From Hahella sp. HN01 (GTDB lineage Bacteria; Pseudomonadota; Gammaproteobacteria; Pseudomonadales; Oleiphilaceae), in contig NZ_JAHMIN010000021.1 in assembly GCF_018986435.1 (NCBI RefSeq), positions 37,243 to 75,465 on the forward strand: 38,223 nt of DNA, read 5' to 3'. The position numbers and the translations under genes are program-made. Below are positions 8,891 to 17,590 of the stretch, one piece after another. The notes below the pieces were generated by a model. The model ran no database searches and had not been told where the DNA came from. It saw only the letters and a list, made by a program, of their open reading frames with translations. The stretch's first letter is position 1, and the number at the start of each line of letters is the position of its first letter.

Positions 8891-10336
8891 ATGATGCCGG
8901 ATAAGTTCAACGACCGGCTGCAGGCTGAAGCGATTCGGCATATTCAGGAAAACGAGGCGTACGCGGAGCTTGCGTTGCGGGAGCCTGCGCGCACATCGGG
9001 TCAGGGGCTGGAGCAACATGTGTTGGACCGGGCCCGGCAGATGGGGGAAAGCGTTGCTTTGGGCGCGCGTCTGCAAAAGACGGCGGAGGCGGCGAAAAAA
9101 GTCGCCTTTGCCGCAACGGCGCTGTTGTTTTGCCTGGGCGCACTGGCGGCCCGGCAGGCCTTTGACGGCGCACAGCAGGGCAGTGTGAATTTCTTCTGGC
9201 TGCTGCTGGCGCTGTTGGGCGTCAACACACTGATGCTGGCGCTATGGGCGGGCGGCATGGCGCTGGCGTCACGCAAGGCTAAAACAGGCATGCTCGGCCA
9301 GACGCTGGAATGGGCGGTGGCCTACTGGATGAGCAAGCTGGGCGGTAAGAACAGCGCGGACGCCGCTGCGGCGCAGGCTTGGTTCGCGGTCATGAACGCC
9401 GGGGCGGTAGGCCGCTGGAATCTCAGCCGGCTGTCCCATGCGTTATGGCTGTCCTATTTACTGGGCGGATCGACGATGATTCTGCTGATGCTGGCCGCTC
9501 GCCAGTATGACTTTATTTGGGAAACCACCATCCTGTCCGAATCCTCTTTCCAAACTCTGACTCAGGCCCTGGCGGCTCTGCCGCAATGGTTTGGCTTCTC
9601 TGCGCCGACGCCGGAGCAAATCGCAGCCAGTCGTATTGGCGGTTCGCCAGCTAACGCTGAGGCGGCGCGTCAGGCATGGTCTGGCTTATTGTTGGGCGGC
9701 ATGTTGACTTATGGAATCATTCCGCGTCTTTTGTTGCTGGCGGCGTCCTGGATCGCGTACGGGCGTGCGCGCTCCGCTTTTCGCCTGAATCTGGCGCGTC
9801 CTTATTACGTTCGTTTGAAACAGAAGCTGATTCCGGCCACGAGGGTGCTGGGAGTAGTGGATGCGGATGAAGACGATCGTCCTCAGGCGGACCCCGAGCC
9901 TCAACAGGCGCAGGAGGAAACCCCTCCGACCCAAAGCTACTGGCTCGGGGTGGAATTGGACAGCGCCCATATGGCTGCGGGAGATGGCGTTTCTGAGGCG
10001 TTTAATCTGGGCAATGTGTTGGATCGGGAAGGCCAGCATGCAGCGCTACAGCGCGCCCTGGCGCTGAAACAGACGCCGTTGGTGCTGGCGGTGTCACTGC
10101 AACGCTCGCCAGACCGCGGCTTGAAGCGGTTTCTGGCGCAACTGACCGAAGGGCGTAAATCGCTGACTTGGCTGGAGTTGTGCGAAACGGCGGGGTATTT
10201 CAATCAGGATCAGCAAGGGCGTGACATACGCATCTGCGACTGGCACCAATTGGCCGCGGAATGCGGAATAGAGCCACAGCGGGTGGCGCACCGGGTGATC
10301 GGGACGCATTCCGAAGGGGAGATGAAGCATGGATAA
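8891..10336 (+). CDS. DUF2868 integral membrane protein
   Basis: This 481-residue protein has an amphipathic N-terminus and about four hydrophobic segments: near residues 69-90 (VAFAATALLFCLGALAA), 99-125 (FFWLLLALLGVNTLMLALW), 188-210 (LSYLLGGSTMILLMLAA) and 267-292 (GGMLTYGIIPRLLLLAASW). The tail is soluble and hydrophilic. This pattern, directly followed by a DUF3482 GTPase, matches the DUF2868 family of proteobacteria, for which no biochemical role is established to my knowledge. The stop overlaps the GTPase start by eight bases, so translation of the two is coupled. ATG 8891 and the next codon (ATG 8894) are equivalent starts; AAGG lies just upstream. Confidence 0.8.
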   Translation: MMPDKFNDRLQAEAIRHIQENEAYAELALREPARTSGQGLEQHVLDRARQMGESVALGARLQKTAEAAKKVAFAATALLFCLGALAARQAFDGAQQGSVNFFWLLLALLGVNTLMLALWAGGMALASRKAKTGMLGQTLEWAVAYWMSKLGGKNSADAAAAQAWFAVMNAGAVGRWNLSRLSHALWLSYLLGGSTMILLMLAARQYDFIWETTILSESSFQTLTQALAALPQWFGFSAPTPEQIAASRIGGSPANAEAARQAWSGLLLGGMLTYGIIPRLLLLAASWIAYGRARSAFRLNLARPYYVRLKQKLIPATRVLGVVDADEDDRPQADPEPQQAQEETPPTQSYWLGVELDSAHMAAGDGVSEAFNLGNVLDREGQHAALQRALALKQTPLVLAVSLQRSPDRGLKRFLAQLTEGRKSLTWLELCETAGYFNQDQQGRDIRICDWHQLAAECGIEPQRVAHRVIGTHSEGEMKHG

Positions 10337-11744
10337 CGCCACGCCGTCTAAAGCCCGCGCCGGTATCGGCGGCGACCCGATTTCCGTGGCTGTGGTCGGC
10401 CACACCAACGCGGGTAAAACCTCTCTGATGCGCACTCTGTTGCGCGATCTGAAATTTGGCGTTATCTCCAATCATCCCGGCGCCACCCGACATGTGGAGG
10501 CGGGGCAGATTCTGGTCAATGAAACGCCGGTCATCACGCTGTTCGATACGCCGGGGCTGGAGGATTCCATCGAACTGCTGGAGGCGCTGGAAAAATTGCG
10601 TCCGGGGCAGGATAACGGGCTGGGACGGCTGCGCGCGTTTATCCAGGATCTGGATCGCTATCCGCAGTTTTCACAAGAAGCCAAGGTAATCCGGCAGCTG
10701 CTGCAGGATGAACTGATTTTTTATGTCGTGGATGTCCGCGAGCCGGTGCTGGGTAAATACCGGGACGAGCTGAAAGTGCTGAGCTTTGCGGCGCGTCCGG
10801 TGATTCCCGTGCTGAACTTTATCGCCGCGCCGCGCTCCAATCTGGCGCAGTGGCGTGAGCATCTGGCGGCGTTGAACCTGCATGCCCAGGTGGAGTTCGA
10901 TACCGTCGCTTTCAATTTTGAGGACGAGAAGCGTCTCTATCAGAAGATGCAGGCGTTGATGGCCGCCCGCTATGACGATCTGCAACAGCTAATCGAAGAG
11001 CGTCAGAAGCAATGGGAGTCCCAGATGGACAGCGCCGCGCAGCGCATCGCCGCTTTGTGGACGGACGTGGCCAGTTTTCGACTGATGACGGCGAACGAGG
11101 AGGCGGAAATTCAGACGGCGGCGGAACGGATGCAGGAGCAGGTGCGTAAGGCGGAATCGGATTGCGTCGCCGATTTGCTGCAGATTTTTCGCTTCGCCGA
11201 CGAGGACGTGACTGTCGCCGCCTTGCCGGTTCGCGATGGCGAATGGGAGCTGGATTTGTTTGATCCGGACAATATGAAGCGCATGGGCGTGGAAGCCGGC
11301 AGCGGCGCGGCCGCCGGCGCGGCGGTGGGCGTCGGCGTGGACCTGATGGCCGGCGGCGTCACCTTGGGCGCCGCGGCGGCGCTGGGCGCCCTGGCGGGAG
11401 TGGTGTGGCAGACAGGACGCCGTTATCGTGAAGATTTGACCGCGGCGATACGTAAACAACGCAAGTTGTGCGTGGACGAATCCACCCTCAAAGTATTGTG
11501 GCTGCGGCAACAGTATTTATTCGAAGCGCTGCAAAAGCGGGGACATGCGTCGCAACAGCCGATGGCCCTGGCGGATGGCGGCTCGCCGGAACTGCCGGGG
11601 GACTGGTCGCGCTGGTTGCGCAAGGCGCGAGGCAATCCTGAATGGTCCAGTCTGCGCCCCGGTTGCGACCTGGATGACCAAGAGCGTGTGGCGTTTATCA
11701 AGACAATAGGTTCTAATTTACCGGGTGTTCTGGTAAAAAGTTGA
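10329..11744 (+). CDS. GTPase with DUF3482 domain
   Basis: This 471-residue protein has an N-terminal Era/EngA-like GTPase domain with P-loop GHTNAGKT (G24, K30, T31) and switch II motif DTPGLED (D73). Where a canonical NKxD base-specificity motif is expected, the sequence is PVLNFIAAPRSN, so that motif looks degenerate. After a helical region comes a small-residue hydrophobic stretch at about residues 318-358 (GSGAAAGAAVGVGVDLMAGG, then ALGALAGVVW), which may dip into the membrane. Its partner is the overlapping DUF2868 membrane protein, and a membrane-associated GTPase pair is the natural inference. Substrate and process are unknown. Confidence 0.85.
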   Translation: MDNATPSKARAGIGGDPISVAVVGHTNAGKTSLMRTLLRDLKFGVISNHPGATRHVEAGQILVNETPVITLFDTPGLEDSIELLEALEKLRPGQDNGLGRLRAFIQDLDRYPQFSQEAKVIRQLLQDELIFYVVDVREPVLGKYRDELKVLSFAARPVIPVLNFIAAPRSNLAQWREHLAALNLHAQVEFDTVAFNFEDEKRLYQKMQALMAARYDDLQQLIEERQKQWESQMDSAAQRIAALWTDVASFRLMTANEEAEIQTAAERMQEQVRKAESDCVADLLQIFRFADEDVTVAALPVRDGEWELDLFDPDNMKRMGVEAGSGAAAGAAVGVGVDLMAGGVTLGAAAALGALAGVVWQTGRRYREDLTAAIRKQRKLCVDESTLKVLWLRQQYLFEALQKRGHASQQPMALADGGSPELPGDWSRWLRKARGNPEWSSLRPGCDLDDQERVAFIKTIGSNLPGVLVKS

Positions 11745-11794
11745 AAATCTTTTTAGTAAAACACTCTAACATTCTGAAAAATATGGAAGAGAAG

Positions 11795-12115
11795 ATGAGA
11801 AAAGCAACGTTAGTATTGATTGCGACAACCTTAATGGCCTCCGGGTGTTCGTGGGTTTCTCTGACGCCGGAAGGCGAAACCGTCAAGGTGGCCAAGAGAA
11901 ATGAAGTGGCGAACTGTCAGAAACTGGGCACGACTACCTCCAACGGCGTCAGCCGCGTGGGTATCCTGAGCCGCGACGAAAAAGTCATTTTCGAAGAGTT
12001 GTCCACGCTGGCGCGTAACGAAGCAGCGTCTCTGGGCGGCAATACCGTCGTTCCTGATAGTGAAATCTCCATCGACGGACGTCAGCGTTTCGCTATCTAT
12101 CAGTGCCCTTACTGA
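11795..12115 (+). CDS. Small DUF4156 lipoprotein
   Basis: This 106-residue protein has a lipoprotein signal (MRKATLVLIATTLMASGCS) with the lipobox cysteine at about residue 18. The rest matches the DUF4156 pattern: LTPEGETVKV, ANCQKLGTTT, then LARNEAASLGGNTVV and a final IYQCPY. The family is found as small envelope lipoproteins without a proven function. ATG 11795 is chosen because GGAAGA at 11785-11790 precedes it and the signal peptide begins there; an upstream in-frame ATG at 11741 would add a non-signal-like N-terminus and overlap the GTPase gene. Confidence 0.8.
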   Translation: MRKATLVLIATTLMASGCSWVSLTPEGETVKVAKRNEVANCQKLGTTTSNGVSRVGILSRDEKVIFEELSTLARNEAASLGGNTVVPDSEISIDGRQRFAIYQCPY

Positions 12116-12193
12116 TCCGTATTCTGACGCCGGTCGCAGAACAAGCGGCGTCCGGCGGGTTTTGAACGGATAATTCCGTCAGGATTGCGTCTT

Positions 12194-12775
12194 ATGAACC
12201 TCAGCGGCGTTAAAGGATTTATCTTCGATCTGGACGGCACCTTGGTGGATTCCCGTCTGGACTTTGACGCCATGCGGCGAGAACTGGGTTTTCCTGAAGG
12301 AAAGCCCATTCTTGAGCATCTGGAGACGCTGGATGACCCTGACGCCGTCGCCAGGGCCTGGGCGGTGGTGGAAGCTCATGAAATCGCCGGAGCGCGTGCG
12401 GCGACCTGGATGCCGGGAGCGAAAGAACTGCTGATGTCGCTGCGGGAACTGGATATTCCGGTGGCGATTATGACCCGTAATATGCGGGAAGCCACCCGGA
12501 TCGCTATTGAGGCGCTGGGCATTCCCGTCGAGCTGGCCTTGACCCGCGAAGATTGCAAACCCAAGCCGCATCCGGAAGGACTGCTGCGTATCGCCGAGAC
12601 CTGGGGGTTGGCCTGCGGAGAGCTGATCTATGTCGGCGATTATATCTTTGACCTGCAGGCGGCCCGCAACGCCAACATGATCGCCTGTCTTTACCTGAAT
12701 GAACGTAATCATATCTATCAGGAACACGCAGACTGCGTGATCCGCGCCTTTGACGAATTATCGCCCCATCGCTGA
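12194..12775 (+). CDS. HAD-family hydrolase, phosphoglycolate-phosphatase-like
   Basis: This 193-residue haloacid-dehalogenase-type phosphatase is cytoplasmic. Motif I is FIFDLDGTLVDS with the nucleophile aspartate near residue 12. The cap is alpha-helical and short (subclass I). Motif II is IMTRN, motif III the lysine of DCKPKPHPEGL, and motif IV GDYIFDLQAA. The closest description is a phosphoglycolate/beta-phosphoglucomutase-like phosphatase; the substrate cannot be read from sequence. ATG 12194 is preferred to an in-frame TTG at 12185, with AGGATT upstream as a ribosome-binding site. It ends 268 bases before the chemosensory operon and probably belongs to its own or the lipoprotein's transcript. 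Confidence 0.88.
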   Translation: MNLSGVKGFIFDLDGTLVDSRLDFDAMRRELGFPEGKPILEHLETLDDPDAVARAWAVVEAHEIAGARAATWMPGAKELLMSLRELDIPVAIMTRNMREATRIAIEALGIPVELALTREDCKPKPHPEGLLRIAETWGLACGELIYVGDYIFDLQAARNANMIACLYLNERNHIYQEHADCVIRAFDELSPHR

Positions 12776-13043
12776 CACGCCCAAATAATCCTCTCCTCAG
12801 GCCATGACGGTTTAGACTCCCTGACGTCAGGCATTATTTTTGTTTAACCCGCTCGTGGCGCGCCGCTTGCCTCGCCAGTAACGCCATTACGTCTCACTAT
12901 ACATAGCGGTCCGCTTCGTACCGGGCTTCGCCGTCCGCCGCCCCTTTTGCTATGGAGTTATGGCGCTAAATACGCGCGTTCCGGGTTTGGTAAATACGCC
13001 TGGAGAGGTCTATTGTTGATAAGACAGTGCAGGGAGAATTGCT
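12776..13043 (+). promoter_or_regulatory. Upstream region of the chemosensory operon with twin TAAATACGC repeats
   Basis: This 268-base gap precedes the seven-gene chemosensory operon. A perfect 12-base palindrome CCTGACGTCAGG lies at 12820-12831, followed by a T-rich run (ATTATTTTTG); it may end the HAD transcript or bind a protein. The nonamer TAAATACGC occurs at 12967-12975 and again at 12991-12999, 24 bases apart, a spacing suited to two sites on nearly the same DNA face. No clear sigma-70 promoter stands out. AGGGAG at about 13030 is the ribosome-binding site of the first gene. Confidence 0.4.
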
Positions 13044-13514
13044 ATGCAGGGCGGGGAGGACATTCAGCTGCTGGTCTTTCGTTTGGACGACAGGCCTTAC
13101 GCAGTTGAATTGGCGCGAGTCAGGAAAGTGTTCAGAGCGGCGGCGATCAATCCGTTGCCATCAGGGCCGAGGGTGATATGCGGCGTATTGAATATGCGCG
13201 GTCGCCCGGTGCCGGTGGCGGATCTGCGATTACGTCTGGGATTGCCATCGCGGGCCACGGCGCTGGAGGATCGCTTCCTGTGGGTGAGCGCCGACGCCAT
13301 GGACCTGATTCTGACCTGCGATAGCGTTGACGGCGTCAGTGTATTTCCTCGCTCCAGCATGTTGGACGGCGCAGAGATTCCGGAGCGACCTCCGGTCTTG
13401 AAGGGCGTCGTCTGCCTGCCTGATGGCGTGCTTTATATCAACGATCCAGACACCTTGCTCAACCTCAGGGAAAAAGAGGAACTGGCGTATGCGCTTGCTG
13501 AGCATGATGAGTGA
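13044..13514 (+). CDS. CheW-like coupling protein (WspB-like)
   Basis: This 156-residue single-domain CheW protein bridges chemoreceptor and CheA kinase in the cytoplasmic signalling array. The CheW fold is visible in QLLVFRLDDRPYAVELARV, then GVLNMRGRPVPVADLRLRLGL and LKGVVCLPDGVLYI near the end. It is the first of seven same-strand genes. The following CheR gene begins inside its last 26 bases, so translation is coupled. In Pseudomonas the equivalent position, directly before a CheR with TPR repeats, is WspB. Assignment to the Wsp-type branch rests on the set of neighbours. Confidence 0.9.
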   Translation: MQGGEDIQLLVFRLDDRPYAVELARVRKVFRAAAINPLPSGPRVICGVLNMRGRPVPVADLRLRLGLPSRATALEDRFLWVSADAMDLILTCDSVDGVSVFPRSSMLDGAEIPERPPVLKGVVCLPDGVLYINDPDTLLNLREKEELAYALAEHDE

Positions 13515-15084
13515 CGCCGTGACCCTGCCCAATGCTCTCAGCCCTGACCTGTTGTCGGCCTGCCAGTGGAAGATCAACGAGCTATGGGGACTGCATTATC
13601 CTCAGGAACGCTGGTCCGATCTGGAGCGGCATCTCAAACTGGCCGCCCTGGACCTTGGCTACGATGAGCCCGCCGCCTTCGCCCGCGCGCTGCTGTATGA
13701 CCAGATCGACGCAGCGCAAAAAGTTCGACTGGCTACAGAGCTGGCGGTGGGCGAGACCTATTTTTTACGCGATCCCGCCTGTTATCAGCATCTGTTTCAT
13801 CACTTTCTTATTCCTTTGCTGGATCAACGTCGCCGCAATGGCCAGAAACGTTTGCGCATCTGGAGCGCAGGCTGCTGTAGCGGCGAGGAAGCCTATAGCC
13901 TTGCGATTCTGTTGGAAGGCTTGCTGCCCGACATGCGTGATTGGAAGGTTGACCTGATGGCCACGGATCTGGTGGCGGAGTTTGTGGAGAAAGCGCAAAG
14001 CGGCAGTTACAGCGCCTGGTCGTTTCGACAGGTCGACCCGCAGTGGCGCGCCCGCTATTTCAGTCAGAGCGGCGCCAATCAGTGGACGATTCATGATCGC
14101 TTCCGGCGGCGTGTCGAATTCTTTCAATTGAATCTGGCGCAGTCGGTTTTTCCCGACGAGAAACGAGGACTGTGCGACTGTGACGTGATCTTGTGTCGCA
14201 ACGTGCTGATGTATTTCTCCCCTTCGCAGGCGGCGGCGGTGCTGGATCGTTTGCAGCGCTCCCTGAGTCCGGGCGGGGTGTTGCTGTTATCGCCAGTGGA
14301 AAGTGTGATCTGCCAATGGGCGGGCAAGAAAGTGCACAACTGGCCAGAAGCGGTATGTCTGCGGCGGCAGGGAGATGAACCGCGATTGCGTGAAGCCCCA
14401 TCAGAGCCCGCCTACCCAAGCCCGCAAGCGGCGAATGCGCTTTCGGGACGGATTGAGCAGCACGCCTGGCGCGCCACCGCCGTGGATATCTCGGTGGCGG
14501 CGTCTGTTGTATCAAATACTCCGGAAAAGAAAGTCGTCTCGCGAGAGCAGCAGGCCTCCGATGCGGACAATGACTGGCTCCGGGGACAAGAGGCCTATAG
14601 CGAAGGCGACTATGATTCCGCCGTGCAACACTTGCAACGCTTTACCGCTCGCGCAGGCCTGTCGCTGCGTCAGCAGGCGGACGCCGCTATTCTCATCGCC
14701 CGCAGCCACGCTAACCGTAATCGTTTGCAGGATGCGGAAGACTGGGCCAATCAGGCGATTCGGCTGGATCGTTTACAGCCGGCCGCCTATTGGCTGCTGG
14801 CGTCTCTGCATATTGGGCGTTCCGAACGTCGCCAGGCGTTGGAGGCGTTGACCCGGGTGATCTATCTGCAACCGGATTTCATTATGGCTCACTATCTCAG
14901 CGGCATTTTGTGTCTGCGATTGGGCCAACCTGAGCGCGCTGTGCGCTGTTTACGAAATTGTAGGGAGCTGCTGGCGTCCGTGGCGCCGGAGCAGCCACTG
15001 GAGGAAGGGGAAGGACTGACGGCGGGAGACCTGCTGGAACTGGTGCGAGGGGCGTTTGACGATATCGCCGGCGATATCAAGTGA
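13489..15084 (+). CDS. CheR methyltransferase with TPR tail (WspC-like)
   Basis: This 531-residue protein methylates receptor glutamates using S-adenosylmethionine. The N-terminal half is the CheR domain, with the SAM-binding motif RIWSAGCCSGEEAYSLAILL at roughly residues 120-140 and the later CDVILCRNVLMYF. A variable Gln/Ala/Ser-rich linker leads to tetratricopeptide-like repeats in the C-terminal third (GQEAYSEGDYDSAVQHLQRF, then AADAILIA-type and LQPAAYWLLASLHIG helices). CheR plus TPR is the architecture of WspC. ATG 13489 is chosen because AGAGGA at 13475-13480 lies eight bases upstream; ATG 13504 is an alternative. The start overlaps the preceding cheW gene. Confidence 0.92.
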   Translation: MRLLSMMSDAVTLPNALSPDLLSACQWKINELWGLHYPQERWSDLERHLKLAALDLGYDEPAAFARALLYDQIDAAQKVRLATELAVGETYFLRDPACYQHLFHHFLIPLLDQRRRNGQKRLRIWSAGCCSGEEAYSLAILLEGLLPDMRDWKVDLMATDLVAEFVEKAQSGSYSAWSFRQVDPQWRARYFSQSGANQWTIHDRFRRRVEFFQLNLAQSVFPDEKRGLCDCDVILCRNVLMYFSPSQAAAVLDRLQRSLSPGGVLLLSPVESVICQWAGKKVHNWPEAVCLRRQGDEPRLREAPSEPAYPSPQAANALSGRIEQHAWRATAVDISVAASVVSNTPEKKVVSREQQASDADNDWLRGQEAYSEGDYDSAVQHLQRFTARAGLSLRQQADAAILIARSHANRNRLQDAEDWANQAIRLDRLQPAAYWLLASLHIGRSERRQALEALTRVIYLQPDFIMAHYLSGILCLRLGQPERAVRCLRNCRELLASVAPEQPLEEGEGLTAGDLLELVRGAFDDIAGDIK

Positions 15085-15125
15085 AACGCATTGCGCCCGA
15101 AGGATTGTAAGGAAGGAGAGCAGAG

Positions 15126-15728
15126 TTGAAAGGTTCAACATACACCGACTGGGAAGCGTTAAAACGTAATCTGCAGCAGGTGGAGCAGTTTCTGGCGAAT
15201 GAATTCAATCCCTCGCCGGATTCCGCCAGAGCGCGGCTGCAGGAGCGTGCGCGGGAGTTGGCGGAGCCGGAGAAGGAAGAAGACGAGTCGGATCGTATGG
15301 AAGCGCTGGTGTTTGAGCTGGCTCAGGAAATCTACGCCCTGGAGCCGGAGTTTATTGCGGAAGTCGTGCCGCTGAAGCCGCCGACGCCCATTCCCTGTAC
15401 GCCTCCTTATGTATTGGGAGTGATCGGCGTGCGTGGGCGCATCGTATCAGTGTTAGACCTTCGCGTGTTTTTCGATCTGCCGTTGAAAGGCCTTTCGGAT
15501 CGTAACTCTGTCGTTGTGTTGTCCCAGGAAGGCCGTGAATTTGGACTGTTGACCGACCGGGTCGCCGGCATTCGCGTATTGTCACGAAAGCGCCTGAACA
15601 CCCGGCTTGAACACCTGAGCGGCGTGCGCAAAGAGTATCTGCTGGGGGTGACCCCCTCCCACTGGGCGGTGCTGGATGCGTACAAGTTACTTCACGACGC
15701 CCGACTGATCGTCAACGACAGGATATAG
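15126..15728 (+). CDS. Second CheW-like coupling protein (WspD-like)
   Basis: This 200-residue protein has a 55-60-residue acidic helical N-terminal extension followed by a CheW domain (MEALVFELAQEIYALEPEFI, then VLGVIGVRGRIVSVLDLRVF). WspD of Pseudomonas likewise is a CheW with an N-terminal extension, in the same place after WspC. The start is a TTG at 15126, supported by a strong AGGAGAG eight or so bases upstream; the first in-frame ATG (15297) would remove the extension and leave a poor site. It ends three bases before the receptor gene, so the two are cotranscribed. Confidence 0.87.
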   Translation: MKGSTYTDWEALKRNLQQVEQFLANEFNPSPDSARARLQERARELAEPEKEEDESDRMEALVFELAQEIYALEPEFIAEVVPLKPPTPIPCTPPYVLGVIGVRGRIVSVLDLRVFFDLPLKGLSDRNSVVVLSQEGREFGLLTDRVAGIRVLSRKRLNTRLEHLSGVRKEYLLGVTPSHWAVLDAYKLLHDARLIVNDRI

Positions 15729-15731
15729 GAT

Positions 15732-17477
15732 ATGTTCTATCGCAACCTGAAGACCGCCAACAAGCTGATTCTGGCTTTCAGCTTCATTGCAGTAATTGTT
15801 GTGGGGGCCTTGATCATTGCTTTTCAGGGGCTGCAGCAGATTCATCAGTCGCAGCAGCAAATTTTCGATGAACAGTTCACCCAGCACATGCGCATCAAGG
15901 ACTTAATGATCAATATCAACGAGAACCGGGCGTTGATGTTGAAAATGGTGGTGCAACGTGGCGCGGGAGGCGGGTTGCTGGATGAGGTGAAGCGCAGCAG
16001 TCTGCAAGGGGAAAAGCTGCTGGGCGAACTTAACGGCGCTGCGGTGCGCGCCAGTGAAGCTCAGGATTTGCTGCATAAGCTGCGGGATCAGTGGATGGCC
16101 TTCGCCAGCGCCAGGGAGAAAACGATCATTCCCTTGATTGCGTCCGGCGACTTTGACTCTGCTGCGACCATATTGACCAATGAGCAGGCGGAGCGCATCG
16201 GCCAGATACGAGAACTGGGCGATCGGATTATCAACTTGGGCGAGCACAGTATTCAACAGGCGCTGGCTCAGTCTGAAGCCACGGTGGAAGGGCAGCGACA
16301 GACCATTATGGTCGTCATTGCCGCCATACTCGCGCTAATGACGGCCGTCGTGTGGTTGACCTCTCGATCAATTGCAGGCCCTCTGTCTGATTTGACGCAA
16401 TGGGCGGAACAGATTGCGGAGGGAGACCTGATGTACGGCAGGGAGTTCGAAAGGCGGGAAGACGAAGTGGGCATGCTGAGTCAGGCCTTCAGTCGTATGG
16501 GGGAAAATCTGCGCGAACTGGCGAAAACTTCCGAAGCCATCGCCAAGGGAGATTTGACCGTGACGGTCACGCCGCGTTCCGAGCGTGACATTTTAGGCAA
16601 TGCGTTTTCCGCCATGATCGGCAATTTGCAGAGCCTCACTGCAGACCTGAAAGAAGGGGTGGCGGTGCTTTCCACCGCCAGCCGGGAAATTATGGCGTCA
16701 ACCGGGCAGGTCGCCTCCAGCGCCCAGGAAACCGCCACCGCCATCAGCGAAATCACCACCACCGTGGAAGAAGTCAAACAGACGGCGAGCGTCTCCAACC
16801 AGAAAGCCAAGCATGTCACCGAAGCCGCGCAACGCACCCTGCAGGTGTCCCAGGACGGACGTAGAGCGGTGGAGGCGACCCAGGGCAGCATGAGCCAGAT
16901 CCGGCAGCAGATGCACGCCGTGGCGGAAAGCATCGTGCGCCTGAGTGAGCAGAGTCAGGCTATTGCGGAGATCGTCGCCACGGTTAACGATCTGGCGGAA
17001 CAGTCCAACCTTTTGGGCGTAAACGCGTCTATTGAAGCGGTTAAGTCCGGCGAACAGGGGCGCGGCTTTTCAGTGGTGGCGCAGGAAGTGAAAACCCTGG
17101 CGGATCAGTCTAAACAAGCCACCGGTCAGGTGCGCAATATCCTTAATGATATCCAGCGGGCCATGAATAAGGCCGTTATGGTGGCGGAGCAAAGCAGCAA
17201 GGCGGTGGATGGCGGTTACCAACAGGCCCAGTTGTCAGGAGACGCCATTCGCATGCTGACGGACAGTATTGAAGAATCGTCAGGCGCAGCGCTACAGATT
17301 GCAGCCTCCAGCCAGCAGCAACTGGTGGGAATGGACCAGGTGGCGAGCGCCATGGAGAGCATCAAGAAGGCCAGCCAGGACAATGTGGAGGGCACCAAGC
17401 AGGCGGAACAGGCGGCGCGCAATCTGCATCAATTGGGGTTGCGCATGCAGAACCGGATTGCGCAGTTCAATGCCTGA
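15732..17477 (+). CDS. Methyl-accepting chemotaxis protein (receptor of the cluster)
   Basis: This 581-residue receptor has a first membrane helix at about residues 12-34 (LILAFSFIAVIVVGALIIAF), a periplasmic helical domain of about 155 residues like the four-helix-bundle class, and a second helix at about 191-211. Two HAMP units follow in tandem (near 212-265 and 265-315, the second reading AIAKGDLTVTVTPRSERDIL). The signalling hairpin is LAEQSNLLGVNASIEAVKSGEQGRGFSV in part, with SNLLGVNASIEAVKSG replacing the commoner [16 protein letters not shown]. No C-terminal CheR-binding pentapeptide is present. It sits fourth in the operon, unlike WspA, which is first. The stimulus is unknown. Confidence 0.93.
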   Translation: MFYRNLKTANKLILAFSFIAVIVVGALIIAFQGLQQIHQSQQQIFDEQFTQHMRIKDLMININENRALMLKMVVQRGAGGGLLDEVKRSSLQGEKLLGELNGAAVRASEAQDLLHKLRDQWMAFASAREKTIIPLIASGDFDSAATILTNEQAERIGQIRELGDRIINLGEHSIQQALAQSEATVEGQRQTIMVVIAAILALMTAVVWLTSRSIAGPLSDLTQWAEQIAEGDLMYGREFERREDEVGMLSQAFSRMGENLRELAKTSEAIAKGDLTVTVTPRSERDILGNAFSAMIGNLQSLTADLKEGVAVLSTASREIMASTGQVASSAQETATAISEITTTVEEVKQTASVSNQKAKHVTEAAQRTLQVSQDGRRAVEATQGSMSQIRQQMHAVAESIVRLSEQSQAIAEIVATVNDLAEQSNLLGVNASIEAVKSGEQGRGFSVVAQEVKTLADQSKQATGQVRNILNDIQRAMNKAVMVAEQSSKAVDGGYQQAQLSGDAIRMLTDSIEESSGAALQIAASSQQQLVGMDQVASAMESIKKASQDNVEGTKQAEQAARNLHQLGLRMQNRIAQFNA

Positions 17478-17590
17478 GCAACACTGGGGGCGCGCTGAGT
17501 TGAAGCTTTGGAAAAGACTTTTTCGTGGCGGAAGTTTAGGCGACATAGCGGAACGGAGTTTTCCGTCGGCCATGCAGGGTGGAAAGAAGT

